From contig PNAS01000048.1 of NCBI GenBank assembly GCA_003169695.1, forward strand, positions 84,452 to 126,247: 41,796 bases of DNA, read 5' to 3'. Shown piece after piece: positions 32,692 to 41,490 of this stretch. Each line of letters opens with the position of its first letter. Position 1 is the first letter of the stretch. The notes below the pieces were generated by a model that saw only the letters and a list, made by a program, of their open reading frames with translations, had not been told where the DNA came from and ran no database searches. The stretch is from Spartobacteria bacterium. Its GTDB lineage: Bacteria; Verrucomicrobiota; Verrucomicrobiia; Chthoniobacterales; UBA10450. The translations under genes and the position numbers were made by a program.

Positions 32692-34014
32692 TTATTTGCG
32701 GATGGTTTCAACACGGAAATGCGCAGTCGATTCTAGATTCATCACGAGCATCGCGGTTCGACCGGCAGCGCCGCTGTGTCTGGCGAGGACCGCTTGAGCA
32801 TTCGCAACGAGACGCCAGGCCGCCTCGCGATCACGAAGGAGCCAGGCGATTTTTTCCTGCAACGAATTCGGATCAAGGATTTGGATTGCGGCCTCATTCG
32901 CGACCAGCGCCTGAGCCAGCGCGGAAAAGTTTTCCATATGCGGGCCGAAGAGAACGGGCTTGCCGGCAAGAATGGGCTCGACCGGATTTTGTCCTCCGCG
33001 AGCAGTCAGGCTTTTGCCGATAAACACAATCGTTGCGACGGCGTACCAATTTTGAAGCTCGCCCGTGCTGTCTAGGAGAACACAATCGGGCGGCGCCGTG
33101 CGTGCGGTTTCCGCTTCACTCCGCAAGCTCACGCTCAACCCGAGCCGTGCGAGACGCGTGCGGATTTCGGCCACACGCTCCACGTGACGCGGTGCGATGA
33201 TCAGCGTGAACGCCGGAAAGTCGGCCCGAAGTTTTCGCAAAATTTCGCCGAGGATTTCTTCTTCCCCGGCGTGCGTGCTCCCGCCGAAGAGAATCGGCCG
33301 GTCTCCGTCGATCCCGAAGGCCCGCAACACCTGCAAGGGCAGATCAGGATTCACCTTGGTCTCAGCTGGATCGTATTTGATGCTGCCGACCTGATGAATC
33401 CGCTTTCCAGGAACGCCGAGCGCGATCCAGCGTTCGATGTCTTCAGGTTCCTGAACGCAGACGAGATCGAGACAACGAAAGGTCGGCGCAACCAGGAAGA
33501 GAAAACGACGGAACCGCCGCTCCGATCGCAGCGACAAGCGCGCGTTGACCAGCGCGAGTGGGAGGCCGCGTTCCCGCGCTTCGGCGGCAAGGTTCGGCCA
33601 GACCTCGGCCTCCACCAGTACCACCCGGCTCGGCCGGATGACCGCATAGGCCCGCCGCATGATCGGCCAGAAATCGAGCGGGCTATAAAGCACTTCCATT
33701 CCATCGCCGGCTTCCTGTGTGGCGAAAGCAAAACCGGTGGTCGTGGTCGTCGTGAGCACGCAGAAAAACTCAGGATCGAGCTCTTTCAGTTTCGCGGACA
33801 GCTTCAACGCGACCGCCACTTCGCCCACGCTCACGGCATGAATCCAAGTGCAGCGATGCGCCGCAAGTCGCGATTGCACGTCACGATCATAAATACCGAA
33901 TCGCTGTCCGAATTTGTGCCGGTAATTTCCACGCCGCAGCAGCTTCGAGATCTGTCCTGGAAGAAAAAGTAACAGCCCGAGCGGATAGAGAAGATTGTAG
34001 AAGAGCCTGATCAT
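32692..34014 (-). CDS. waaA: 3-deoxy-D-manno-octulosonic acid (Kdo) transferase
   Basis: This 440-residue membrane-associated glycosyltransferase adds Kdo from CMP-Kdo to lipid A precursor, the first step of the LPS core. An N-terminal anchor (FYNLLYPLGLLLFLPGQ) is followed by WIHAVSVGEVAVALKL, whose Glu is the catalytic base. VLVEAEVWPNLAAEARERG, GGSTHAGEEE and the CMP-binding segment SLTARGGQNPVEPILAGKPVLFGPHMENF are hallmark motifs. The gene directly abuts rsmD with no gap. It shows that the organism makes LPS-type lipids. Confidence 0.95.
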   Translation of the reverse strand: MIRLFYNLLYPLGLLLFLPGQISKLLRRGNYRHKFGQRFGIYDRDVQSRLAAHRCTWIHAVSVGEVAVALKLSAKLKELDPEFFCVLTTTTTTGFAFATQEAGDGMEVLYSPLDFWPIMRRAYAVIRPSRVVLVEAEVWPNLAAEARERGLPLALVNARLSLRSERRFRRFLFLVAPTFRCLDLVCVQEPEDIERWIALGVPGKRIHQVGSIKYDPAETKVNPDLPLQVLRAFGIDGDRPILFGGSTHAGEEEILGEILRKLRADFPAFTLIIAPRHVERVAEIRTRLARLGLSVSLRSEAETARTAPPDCVLLDSTGELQNWYAVATIVFIGKSLTARGGQNPVEPILAGKPVLFGPHMENFSALAQALVANEAAIQILDPNSLQEKIAWLLRDREAAWRLVANAQAVLARHSGAAGRTAMLVMNLESTAHFRVETIRK

Positions 34015-34593
34015 TCAGCGGGCACGCATCTCGGCGGGAATGCCGGCACGTTGCAGAAACAACACTTGGGTGGCGCCGTAAGCCCTCGCCCGAGTGACGT
34101 TCCACAATGGCATCCGCGGCATCTGTTCCGCGGGACGCTTCTCCAGCACGAAGATCCCAGACGGCTCCAGCATTTTCGCTAGCTGCAGGTCTTCCAGCAA
34201 TAGGCTGGTGAACTCACCGCCCGATTTCGTTTTTTCGTAGGGCGGATCGGCAAAAATGATTTGGAAAGGCTCGCGCGTCTGGGTCGAGCGAAGGAAGGCA
34301 AAGGCGTCCTGCCTGCGGACGCGACCCTCCAGTTTTGTCCGAGCCAGGTTCCGCTCTATCACCGCAATCGCCGCGGAATTTTCCTCCACGAATAATGCCG
34401 AAGCCGCGCCCCGACTGAGTGCTTCGATTCCCAAGGCACCCGTTCCCGCGAAGAGATCGAGGACGCGCGCGCCGACAATCTCCTCACCGAGGCTGGAAAA
34501 AATTGCTGCTTTGACCCGGTCCATCGTCGGCCGCACGTCGGTCTTGGGGACATCAAGCCGGATGCCGCCCGCTGCACCAGCAATGACTCTCAT
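34015..34593 (-). CDS. rsmD: 16S rRNA (guanine(966)-N2)-methyltransferase
   Basis: This 192-residue enzyme methylates G966 of 16S rRNA during 30S assembly. The start MRVIAGAAGGIRL and RPTMDRVKAAIFSSLG are typical. The SAM-binding LDLFAGTGALGIEALSRGA and the catalytic DPPY motif (FADPPYEKTKSGG) are intact. It overlaps the AsmA-like gene by 4 bases and abuts waaA, so the three form one minus-strand unit. Confidence 0.94.
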   Translation of the reverse strand: MRVIAGAAGGIRLDVPKTDVRPTMDRVKAAIFSSLGEEIVGARVLDLFAGTGALGIEALSRGAASALFVEENSAAIAVIERNLARTKLEGRVRRQDAFAFLRSTQTREPFQIIFADPPYEKTKSGGEFTSLLLEDLQLAKMLEPSGIFVLEKRPAEQMPRMPLWNVTRARAYGATQVLFLQRAGIPAEMRAR

Positions 34594-36194
34594 GGCGATG
34601 CGGTTGGCTGGGGCGAAGCGGCGCCAGTCGCGGTTGCCGCAGGCGACGCGTTTTCCGCGGGTGCGGGCGTCACGGATGGCTCCGAGACCGGCGCAGATGC
34701 GTCGGCTGTCTTTTTCTTTTTTGCTTTCTCAGGTTTCCCGCCACCGATAAAGGTATCGATAACGCTGCCCAAGTCCTTCAGATCACGTCCGATGAGTTTG
34801 TCCATCAGGTTCGTCTTGGGTCGGCCTACTGTGCCGCTAACCTGAAAGCTGACAGCAGAGTATCCGGGTTCGTCGGTGGGCTGGAAGTTTTCGCGAATAG
34901 CCCGAAAGAGCTGACTCCGCATTTTTTCACTCACCGCGAGTTGCGATTCGAGATGAAGTTTGCCTTCAAAGGAAACGGTCCCGGCGGCGGAAAGCCGGAT
35001 ATTTTGAGAGCGGAAGAGCAATTCGTCGATCGTGATAACTCCGGGATTAATGTGATATTTCATCTGTGCCTGATCGAAATGGAGCTGCCGCAGTTCTTCG
35101 ATTTGCAGCAATTGCCCCAGCGCGATGAGCAAGCTATATTGCTGGACCTGACCATCACGCAGAATTATTTCACCCGCGCCAGCGAGCGCATTCGGGTCAG
35201 CGGTCCTGCCACTCGCGTCGAGATGACCTTCCAGCCGGCCCGTGACCATCCCGCGAGCACCACCGGCGTCCGCGACGATACGGTCGGCCTGAATGTCATG
35301 AAACTTAATGCTGACAGTGAATGGTGAATCTTCGGTCTGCGGGAGGAGCGTAAAGCGGCCGGTTATTTCACCGCCACCCGCGCGCGCCGTGATTTGAGAA
35401 AAATCGAGTTCATCGGGAGCGTAGCGCAGAGGTGATTGAAGTTGTTCGAGAAAGAACCGATCGCGGAGCGAAGTCTTCTCGATGCTGATGTCGCCACGTA
35501 AATCTGTCGCAGTCCGGAAACCCGAGCGAAATCGCACGTCATCAAACGTCGCCACGCTTTTTAATTTCTCGTCGAGGAACCGGAAGCGGCCGTGCACCAG
35601 ATTGACTCGCTGAATTTCCGGGGTGAACGGAACCGTCTCCTCGGTTTCAACTGCCACGGGGCTTTCCGGCTCGCTGACCGGCGCCACTTTCCGCGCCTGC
35701 TCTTTTTTCTCGACCGCGGAGACAAGGTCCGGCTTTGACGGAACCGTGGGAGCATCGGTCGGTTCGATTTTTTCCGGGGGAGAGACTTTCATCACCGGCT
35801 CCTGCGGCGTAGATGGCAACCGCCACTTCCCATCCGTGTTTTGGGCCCAAACGACCTCGGGATTAATCAACGAAATCTCCTTAATCACCAGGCGTTGCGA
35901 GAAAAGAGAACCGAACTTGATTCGGAGCCGAAAAGTCTTCGCCGTCAGGAAATCAGCGGAAACCCCGGGCTGGCTTTGCGGTATCGTAATGCCACTCAGT
36001 TTCAATCCCGCCCACGGGGTGACGCTGATCCGGCGCACGCGCAGTGTTGTCCCGAGCCGCTGGCTAAGTTCCTGCTGAATCCTGGCTTGTGTCCCTTGCG
36101 ACTGCACATACATGTTCACCCCAATCAAAATGAGGACCGCCGCACCCAGGATCACCGCAAGCACGATCAGCAGAAGGCGGCTCAATTTTTTCAC
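34590..36194 (-). CDS. AsmA-family envelope protein
   Basis: This 534-residue protein is anchored by an N-terminal membrane segment (about residues 6-28). VNMYVQSQGTQARIQQELSQRLG and VTPWAGLKLSGITI follow, which is the AsmA/TamB-like opening. The C-terminal half has the repeated beta-rich pattern of the family (GMVTGRLEGHLDASGRT; LFRSQNIRLSAAGTVSFEG). The last 50 residues are Ala/Pro/Thr-rich and low-complexity. Family members form periplasmic bridges implicated in phospholipid transport to the outer membrane. The middle linker (about 125-185) is Pro/Glu/Lys-rich. Confidence 0.82.
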   Translation of the reverse strand: MKKLSRLLLIVLAVILGAAVLILIGVNMYVQSQGTQARIQQELSQRLGTTLRVRRISVTPWAGLKLSGITIPQSQPGVSADFLTAKTFRLRIKFGSLFSQRLVIKEISLINPEVVWAQNTDGKWRLPSTPQEPVMKVSPPEKIEPTDAPTVPSKPDLVSAVEKKEQARKVAPVSEPESPVAVETEETVPFTPEIQRVNLVHGRFRFLDEKLKSVATFDDVRFRSGFRTATDLRGDISIEKTSLRDRFFLEQLQSPLRYAPDELDFSQITARAGGGEITGRFTLLPQTEDSPFTVSIKFHDIQADRIVADAGGARGMVTGRLEGHLDASGRTADPNALAGAGEIILRDGQVQQYSLLIALGQLLQIEELRQLHFDQAQMKYHINPGVITIDELLFRSQNIRLSAAGTVSFEGKLHLESQLAVSEKMRSQLFRAIRENFQPTDEPGYSAVSFQVSGTVGRPKTNLMDKLIGRDLKDLGSVIDTFIGGGKPEKAKKKKTADASAPVSEPSVTPAPAENASPAATATGAASPQPTASP

Positions 36195-36255
36195 GCCGGA
36201 ACGTTACGCCCTCCTAGTTTGAAGAAAAGACCAAAGCCCTGACCCCTTCCTCACT

Positions 36256-37119
36256 TTGAAAGATACCGTTGTCATTCTTAATCCCGCGGCCCGGGGCACC
36301 CGCGCAAATCGGTTGCGCGCCCAGGTGGAATCGATCACACGCGGAGCGATCTTGTGCGCGACCTCGCGCGCTGGGGAAGCGGAGGTTCTTGCGCGGCACG
36401 CGGCCGCGGAAGGTTTTGAAAAAATCGTCGCCGCGGGAGGCGACGGGACAATCAACGAAATCGTGAACGGGATCGCCGGTAAGAACGTCGCGCTGGGCCT
36501 CCTCCCAGTGGGAACCATGAATGTATTCGCGACGGAGCTTGGCTTGCCGGCGAACGACCTGCCTCGATGCTGGGAGATCATCCGGGAGAATCGGACGCGC
36601 CCAGTGGACTTGCCGAGCGCCAACGGCAAACATTTTGTCCAGCTCGCCGGGGTCGGTCTCGACGCTCAAGTGGTGAAAGAAACGAGCCGCGCCTTCAAAC
36701 GGAATTTCGGACCTCTCAGCTATATGATTTCCGCGGCGCAGATTGCTTCACGCCAGCCGCCACGCTTGCGGATCGAATCGGAGAACGCCGTCACCGAAGA
36801 GGGATCGTTCGTGCTCGTGGGCAATGGGCGGCTGTACGGCGGTCGCTTCCCTTTCTTCAAACAGGCGGTGATCGATGACGGTTTGCTCGACGTGATCGTT
36901 TTCAAGCGGCTCAACTACGTGGAAATCATCCGCTATCTGCAGAATGTGATTTTCACACCGCAAATTACGGCGCCTGAAGTGGAGTATTTTCAAACGAGCC
37001 GGCTGCGCGTGAGCAGCGAGGAAAGCGTGCCGGTGGAAATCGACGGTGAACTCATCGGAAATTGCCCGGTAGAATTCGAGATTCGCAGCGGCGGGTTGCG
37101 GGTGCTGGCGCCGCGTTAA
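36256..37119 (+). CDS. Diacylglycerol/sphingosine-kinase-family lipid kinase (YegS/DagK-like)
   Basis: This 287-residue cytoplasmic enzyme phosphorylates a lipid alcohol using ATP. The nucleotide-binding motif AAGGDGTINEIVNGI (GGDGT at 61-65) is intact, preceded by VILNPAARG and followed by LLPVGTMNVFATELGL. The C-terminal domain has GVGLDAQVV, GNGRLYGGRFPFFKQAVIDDGLLDVIVF and VEIDGELIG, all typical of this family. Substrates may be diacylglycerol or a sphingoid base, which is of interest given the sphingolipid-type genes upstream. The start is TTG 36256. A palindromic repeat begins right at the stop codon. Confidence 0.9.
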   Translation: MKDTVVILNPAARGTRANRLRAQVESITRGAILCATSRAGEAEVLARHAAAEGFEKIVAAGGDGTINEIVNGIAGKNVALGLLPVGTMNVFATELGLPANDLPRCWEIIRENRTRPVDLPSANGKHFVQLAGVGLDAQVVKETSRAFKRNFGPLSYMISAAQIASRQPPRLRIESENAVTEEGSFVLVGNGRLYGGRFPFFKQAVIDDGLLDVIVFKRLNYVEIIRYLQNVIFTPQITAPEVEYFQTSRLRVSSEESVPVEIDGELIGNCPVEFEIRSGGLRVLAPR

Positions 37120-37203
37120 GTGGATCGAGCGCTCCGCCACTCGATGCGAAAGTTACCCGGCGAAGCCGCCATTAGAACATCGCGCGACCGAGCGCGCGAG
37201 CCA
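37120..37203. repeat. GTGGATCG-type intergenic palindrome, copy 3
   Basis: The left arm (37120-37146) is GTGGATCGAGCGCTCCGCCA then CTCGATG, starting right after the lipid kinase stop codon. A looser right arm (37178-37203, CATCGCGCGACCGAGCGCGC then GAGCCA) is its imperfect reverse complement. The copy is more diverged than copies 1 and 2. Confidence 0.65.
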
Positions 37204-37248
37204 GCGGAATTCATCGACAACGGATTTCCACTGCGATACTCTCGTGAC

Positions 37249-38088
37249 ATGCGCCTGTCCGGCCGAAAGCCCTCGTCGTTCACCCGGCGTTGGACGCAAC
37301 GGCCGCGCGTGATTCTGCTCGGGCTGATCAGCGCAAATGTTATCGCATTCGGCGCGCAAATTTTCCTCGACGCCTATCAACCAGGCTTCGTCCGCGAGTA
37401 CCTCGGCTTGAGTGATCGCGGTGTTCACGCGGCTTATGGGTGGCAATTTTTTACCGCCATCCTCCTGCACGACGGGCCCTGGCATCTGGTCGGAAACATG
37501 CTCATTTTGTATCTGCTCGGCCGCGATGTGGAATCGATCATCGGGCAGCGGCAGTTTCTCTTCCTGTATCTCGCGGGCGCGGCGGCGGGAGAACTGGGCC
37601 ACTTGTTTTTGATGCCTGCCACATCGGTGTTATTCGCGGCCTCCGGAGGGGTGGCCGCTGTCTTGGTGGCCTACGCGACTATCCTGCCGGAGCTGGAGTT
37701 GACCTCGATGATTTTCCTGCTTCTGCCCGTCCGGTTAAAAGCGAAATATCTCGCGTATGGGGCTTTCGTGATCGCCATTTGGGGCGTGACGCTCGACCGC
37801 AGCGGAGCGGTCGCACACAGTGCCTATCTCGGTGGAATTGTGGCGGGATGGTTTTACGCTCATCTTCTTGGTTTCGGCCGAGCCTCCATTCTGCAGCGTG
37901 CGCTTCGACAACGCCGCGCGGACGTAGAACGCTATCGAGCGATGACTCCCGATCAGTTTATCTCCGAAGAAGTCGATCCGATCCTCGATAAGATTTCCCG
38001 CGAAGGTCTGCAAAGTCTTACCTGGAGCGAACGGCGAACTCTCGCCAGAGCCCCGGAAAAAATCGCGGAAAAAGCGCAAACGGATTAA
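37249..38088 (+). CDS. Rhomboid-family membrane protein, catalytic His replaced by Tyr
   Basis: This protein of about 279 residues has six or more membrane segments. Rhomboid hallmarks are H79-LVG-N83 in WHLVGNMLILYLLGRDVES and Ser132 in FAASGGVAAVL. In the sixth segment the family normally has A-H-x-G-G, but here the DNA reads VAHSAYLGGIVAG, so Tyr193 stands where the catalytic His belongs; His190 is three residues earlier. It may be an inactive rhomboid, or may use another His. I chose ATG 37249 because the longer frame begins inside the palindromic repeat. A basic C-terminal tail of about 70 residues follows the membrane part. Confidence 0.82.
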   Translation: MRLSGRKPSSFTRRWTQRPRVILLGLISANVIAFGAQIFLDAYQPGFVREYLGLSDRGVHAAYGWQFFTAILLHDGPWHLVGNMLILYLLGRDVESIIGQRQFLFLYLAGAAAGELGHLFLMPATSVLFAASGGVAAVLVAYATILPELELTSMIFLLLPVRLKAKYLAYGAFVIAIWGVTLDRSGAVAHSAYLGGIVAGWFYAHLLGFGRASILQRALRQRRADVERYRAMTPDQFISEEVDPILDKISREGLQSLTWSERRTLARAPEKIAEKAQTD

Positions 38089-38159
38089 CTGTCCGGCGCG
38101 GCTCTCCTCGTTAGGCCGATCTCTGCGATGCGTATTCAAAGCTGCGTTTGCTCTTTCAA

Positions 38160-40892
38160 ATGACCTCCGTATCAGCTTGGATCCAGATCAAAGCGGCAGG
38201 AACGCTTAACCCCGCGCAGGTCGAGAACACGCTGGAGGACATGTGCGGGAGCTGGCCCGTCGATGCGCCGCCTCTGCCCGATTTGATCGGCCAGTTTCCG
38301 CTGGGAGAAGCATCGCTCCTGCACCTGATTTCCGTTTCAAGCATCTGTGCCGCGCGGTTGGTGCGACATCCTGAAATCCTTCTCTGGCTGCGCCATCCGG
38401 AAATCTGTTCTGCGCCTCGCACCTCCGGTGAAATGCTGGCTGAACTGCGTGCAACAGAATCTGATCCCATTTCCGCGGAAAACTTTCGCGCGCTTCGGCT
38501 TTGGAAAGGACATGAGATGCTCCGGATAGCGTTGCGCGAAGTGGCCGAAGTCGCGCCGCTGGAAGAAACAACCCTCGAATTGTCGCTCCTGGCGGAAATT
38601 TGTTTGCGCGAGGTTTACCAACACTGGAATGCAGAGCTGCGCAGCCGCCGCGGTGGGCCGGAGACCGAGTTCGCGATTCTCGGGTTGGGAAAGCTCGGCG
38701 GACGTGAGTTGAATCATAGCTCCGACATCGACCTCATTTTCCTTTACGACGAGGAAGGGCAGGTTTCTCCGAATCTCACTTATCACGAATGGTTCAACGT
38801 GCTCGGATCCAAGATCGTGGAAACCTTTGCGGCTCTGAGTCCGGCTGGGGCGCTTTTTCGGATCGATCTCCGTCTTCGGCCTGAAGGGACAGCCGGACCG
38901 CTGGCGCGTTCGCTCGAGAGCATGGAGAATTACTATTCCGGTTTCGGCGAAACTTGGGAACGGCTCGCGCTGATCAAAGCGCGAGGGATTTGCGGCAGTC
39001 GCGAGCTCGCCTACGAATTTCTCCGCCAGCATCAGCCCTTCATTTATCCAAAGAGCCCGACGCCTGATTTGCTCGACGAAATTGCCGCGATCAAACGACG
39101 GATCGAGCGGGACATCGTCGGTTACGAAAACATCGGGAGAGACGTCAAGCTGGGCGCGGGTGGGATTCGTGAAATCGAGTTTGTCGTTCAGGCACTCCAA
39201 CTCTTGCATGGAGCGCGACACGCTTTCTTGCAGGAAACAAGCACCTTGAAGGCACTCCCAGTCCTCGCGCAGTTGGAACTAATCCCAAGTGGTGAAGCGC
39301 GCGCCCTGGAGGCGGCCTATCGTTTCCTCCGGGGCGTTGAACACCGGTTGCAAATCGAAGCGGAACAACAAATCCACACGATTCCGGAAAACGGCGAATT
39401 ACTCGATCGGCTCGCGCGAAGTCTTGGGTTTTCCTCCAAGGAAAATTTCACCAGCGCGTTACGAGAGCATATGCAGAAGGTCCGCTCGGTTTTTCAAAGA
39501 ATCATCTCGGAGCCTGCCACAGGAGCGCAATCGCCTGTCGAGAGCCTGCACATTTTTCGGGATGAGAAAGCGGCGGCTAAATCGCTTGCAGACCTGGCAA
39601 AAGGCACTGGCGGCTTGCACGTCGCGGCCCGGACACGTCAAGTGCTCCGCAATCTGCGTCCGCTCTTGCTTCGATGGCTGGCGCAAGCCGCCGATCCGGA
39701 CGTGGCGCTGAACCAGTTCATCCGATTCGTCGAAGCCTACGGGCTGCGCAGCATGCTCTTCGAGTTGCTCGTGGTGAATCCAAAACTCCTCGAGCTCCTC
39801 GTCAAAACCTTCGATACGAGCCGTTATGCCGGAAACCTGCTGATTCGCCGCCCGCAACTGCTGGAAGACATTACTCGCGGGGGCGTGCTCGATCGGGAAG
39901 TTTCGGTAGCGGAGCATTTGAAACGGCTGGATGCCCTGAAAATTACCCTGGCCTCACTTGATTTGCTTCGCGTTTATCGCCAGACGCAGCTTTTGCGGAT
40001 TTTCTTGCGCGACGTGCTTGGCCTCGCAGATCTCCCGGCACTCTTTGCCGAACAATCCTCTCTCGCAGAGGCCTGCCTGATTTTCGTCAACCGTGTGCAC
40101 GGAAACGAGAGCAATCTGACGATTATCGCGCTCGGGAAATTTGGCGGCGGCGAGATCGGTTACGGAGCCGACCTGGATGTGCTTTTCGTCGGTGACGATA
40201 TCCGCGCGGCACAGCATCTCGTGGTCGCGATGGCGCAACCGACTGCGGAAGGGAGCATGGCCACACTGGATGCGCGCCTGCGACCGGAAGGCGAGAAAGG
40301 AAATCTCGCATGCTCGCTCAGGGCTTACGAGGTCTACTACGAGACGCGCGCCCAGCTTTGGGAAGCTCAAGCGCTCACACGCGCGCGCCCTGTGGTCGGC
40401 CCGCGGCAAGACCAATTCATGGACCTGGCCCAGCGCGTCTGGCGCAACGCCGCGCAGCGTGACGACCTGTATGCACAGGTCGATGGAATGCTGCAACGGA
40501 TTCGCTACGAACGGGGGAGCGCGGCTGATCTGCTCGATTTCAAGACGGGCACGGGCGGCGTGATCGAGGCTGAGTTTCTGGTGCAGGCTTTACAGATGCG
40601 CGCCGACATCTGGAATCCGCAGACCATGGGCGCGCTCCGCGAGCTGACGACCAGGGGGCTGCTGCAGGAAGAAGAGGCCGCTCTAGTGAAAAAGAGTTAC
40701 GAATATCTACGCTCGATCGAAATGGCTCTTCGGCGGTGGGAAAACAAGACTGTTTCCTCCCTGCCCGCGGATGAAACCGAACAGCGAAAACTGGCGCAAC
40801 GCATCGGCGCCGACAGTCTCGACTTGTTTGGGCAGCGCTACCGAGAAGCGCGAGAGGGCATTCATGCCGTCTATTCGCGTTACCTTCGGTGA
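38160..40892 (+). CDS. glnE: Bifunctional glutamine synthetase adenylyltransferase/adenylyl-removing enzyme
   Basis: This enzyme of about 910 residues controls glutamine synthetase by adding and removing AMP according to nitrogen status. It contains two nucleotidyltransferase domains: the first with LGLGKLGGRELNHSSDIDLI and the second with ALGKFGGGEIGYGADLDVLF, each carrying the Gly-Gly and Asp-x-Asp residues. Each is followed by the family's helical domain (KLGAGGIREIEFVVQALQL and KTGTGGVIEAEFLVQALQM). Length and order match full-length GlnE. ATG 38160 (MTSVSAWIQI) is preferred; a TTG at 38148 is also in frame. It ends 9 bases from the convergent DUF4112 gene. Confidence 0.95.
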   Translation: MTSVSAWIQIKAAGTLNPAQVENTLEDMCGSWPVDAPPLPDLIGQFPLGEASLLHLISVSSICAARLVRHPEILLWLRHPEICSAPRTSGEMLAELRATESDPISAENFRALRLWKGHEMLRIALREVAEVAPLEETTLELSLLAEICLREVYQHWNAELRSRRGGPETEFAILGLGKLGGRELNHSSDIDLIFLYDEEGQVSPNLTYHEWFNVLGSKIVETFAALSPAGALFRIDLRLRPEGTAGPLARSLESMENYYSGFGETWERLALIKARGICGSRELAYEFLRQHQPFIYPKSPTPDLLDEIAAIKRRIERDIVGYENIGRDVKLGAGGIREIEFVVQALQLLHGARHAFLQETSTLKALPVLAQLELIPSGEARALEAAYRFLRGVEHRLQIEAEQQIHTIPENGELLDRLARSLGFSSKENFTSALREHMQKVRSVFQRIISEPATGAQSPVESLHIFRDEKAAAKSLADLAKGTGGLHVAARTRQVLRNLRPLLLRWLAQAADPDVALNQFIRFVEAYGLRSMLFELLVVNPKLLELLVKTFDTSRYAGNLLIRRPQLLEDITRGGVLDREVSVAEHLKRLDALKITLASLDLLRVYRQTQLLRIFLRDVLGLADLPALFAEQSSLAEACLIFVNRVHGNESNLTIIALGKFGGGEIGYGADLDVLFVGDDIRAAQHLVVAMAQPTAEGSMATLDARLRPEGEKGNLACSLRAYEVYYETRAQLWEAQALTRARPVVGPRQDQFMDLAQRVWRNAAQRDDLYAQVDGMLQRIRYERGSAADLLDFKTGTGGVIEAEFLVQALQMRADIWNPQTMGALRELTTRGLLQEEEAALVKKSYEYLRSIEMALRRWENKTVSSLPADETEQRKLAQRIGADSLDLFGQRYREAREGIHAVYSRYLR

Positions 40893-40901
40893 TTTAGCGG
40901 C

Positions 40902-41474
40902 TCAAGAGCTAGCCAGCAGTCTTGCGATCTCTCGGAGAAACAAGAAGGTGATCAGTAACCCGCAGCCAACAATTACGAAAAGAAGCACCAGCACCGCGAT
41001 AACAAAAATCCAGTCGCTCCTACGTGAAACGCCACCCGGAGCAGCGGCGTGGTCCTTAATGATTTGATAGTTGCGCACGTTTGATTTGAACCAGAACGAG
41101 AGCGCGTCGCCGAAAACCGGCACAATTCCGACGAGCTCGTTAATCAGAATATTAAGCGACATGCGAGCGAGAAGGATCGTCGGCACTCCGGGGCGTGCGG
41201 CTTGAACAAGCGCAAAGGCAGAGACCAGCGCCGAGCCGGTGTCACCGAGGCCGGGCAATAGCCCGATCAAAGGATCGAGACCGAATTTGAATTTCGTTCC
41301 GGGGACCCGAATGAACTCGTCCATGATGAGCGCGAGCCATTTTGAAAAGAGGCTCCAGCCCCTGGCGCTTTCGCTTTTCTTCCGGGGGAAGAACTTCCCA
41401 CTCGATTTCCTGTAGCGGCGGCCTATGACCGCCGGGCCTTTGCTCGAGCGCCACTGTGAACGGACAGCGGTCAT
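40902..41474 (-). CDS. DUF4112-family membrane protein; 5' end uncertain, possible frameshift
   Basis: The conserved part (WLALIMDEFIRVPGTKFKFG, then DPLIGLLPGLGDTGSALVS and VGIVPVFGDALSFWFKSN) identifies the uncharacterised DUF4112 family. A final hydrophobic segment (FVIAVLVLLFVIVGCGLLITF) anchors it in the membrane. The 5' end is doubtful. The frame extends into a palindromic repeat, where the ATG at 41474 lies. A different frame in the same place reads IEWEVLPPEEKRKRQGLEPL then FK, which looks more protein-like and joins smoothly to the core if one A of the AAAA run near 41342-41345 were removed. A conservative start is ATG 41324. The gene converges on glnE. Confidence 0.7.
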   Translation of the reverse strand: MTAVRSQWRSSKGPAVIGRRYRKSSGKFFPRKKSESARGWSLFSKWLALIMDEFIRVPGTKFKFGLDPLIGLLPGLGDTGSALVSAFALVQAARPGVPTILLARMSLNILINELVGIVPVFGDALSFWFKSNVRNYQIIKDHAAAPGGVSRRSDWIFVIAVLVLLFVIVGCGLLITFLFLREIARLLASS

Positions 41475-41488
41475 AGCCCGCCGCTACA
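41411..41488. repeat. TGTAGCGGCGG-type intergenic palindrome
   Basis: The left arm TGTAGCGGCGGCCTATGACC plus G (41411-41431) and right arm (41468-41488) are inverted copies differing at one base, separated by 36 bases. The element begins 3 bases after the rho stop codon and runs into the apparent 5' end of the DUF4112 gene. It is unrelated in sequence to the GTGGATCG palindromes. A role as terminator or RNA hairpin is possible. Confidence 0.8.
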
Positions 41489-41490
41489 AG

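Noticed and set aside
32516..32797. Plus-strand frame across the tRNA-Glu gene
   Set aside because: The NGIRTRVTAVKG-type translation is the well-known artefact of reading antisense through a tRNA.
11557..37203. Repeats as a CRISPR array
   Set aside because: The copies are inverted palindromes kilobases apart, not evenly spaced direct repeats, and there are no cas genes.
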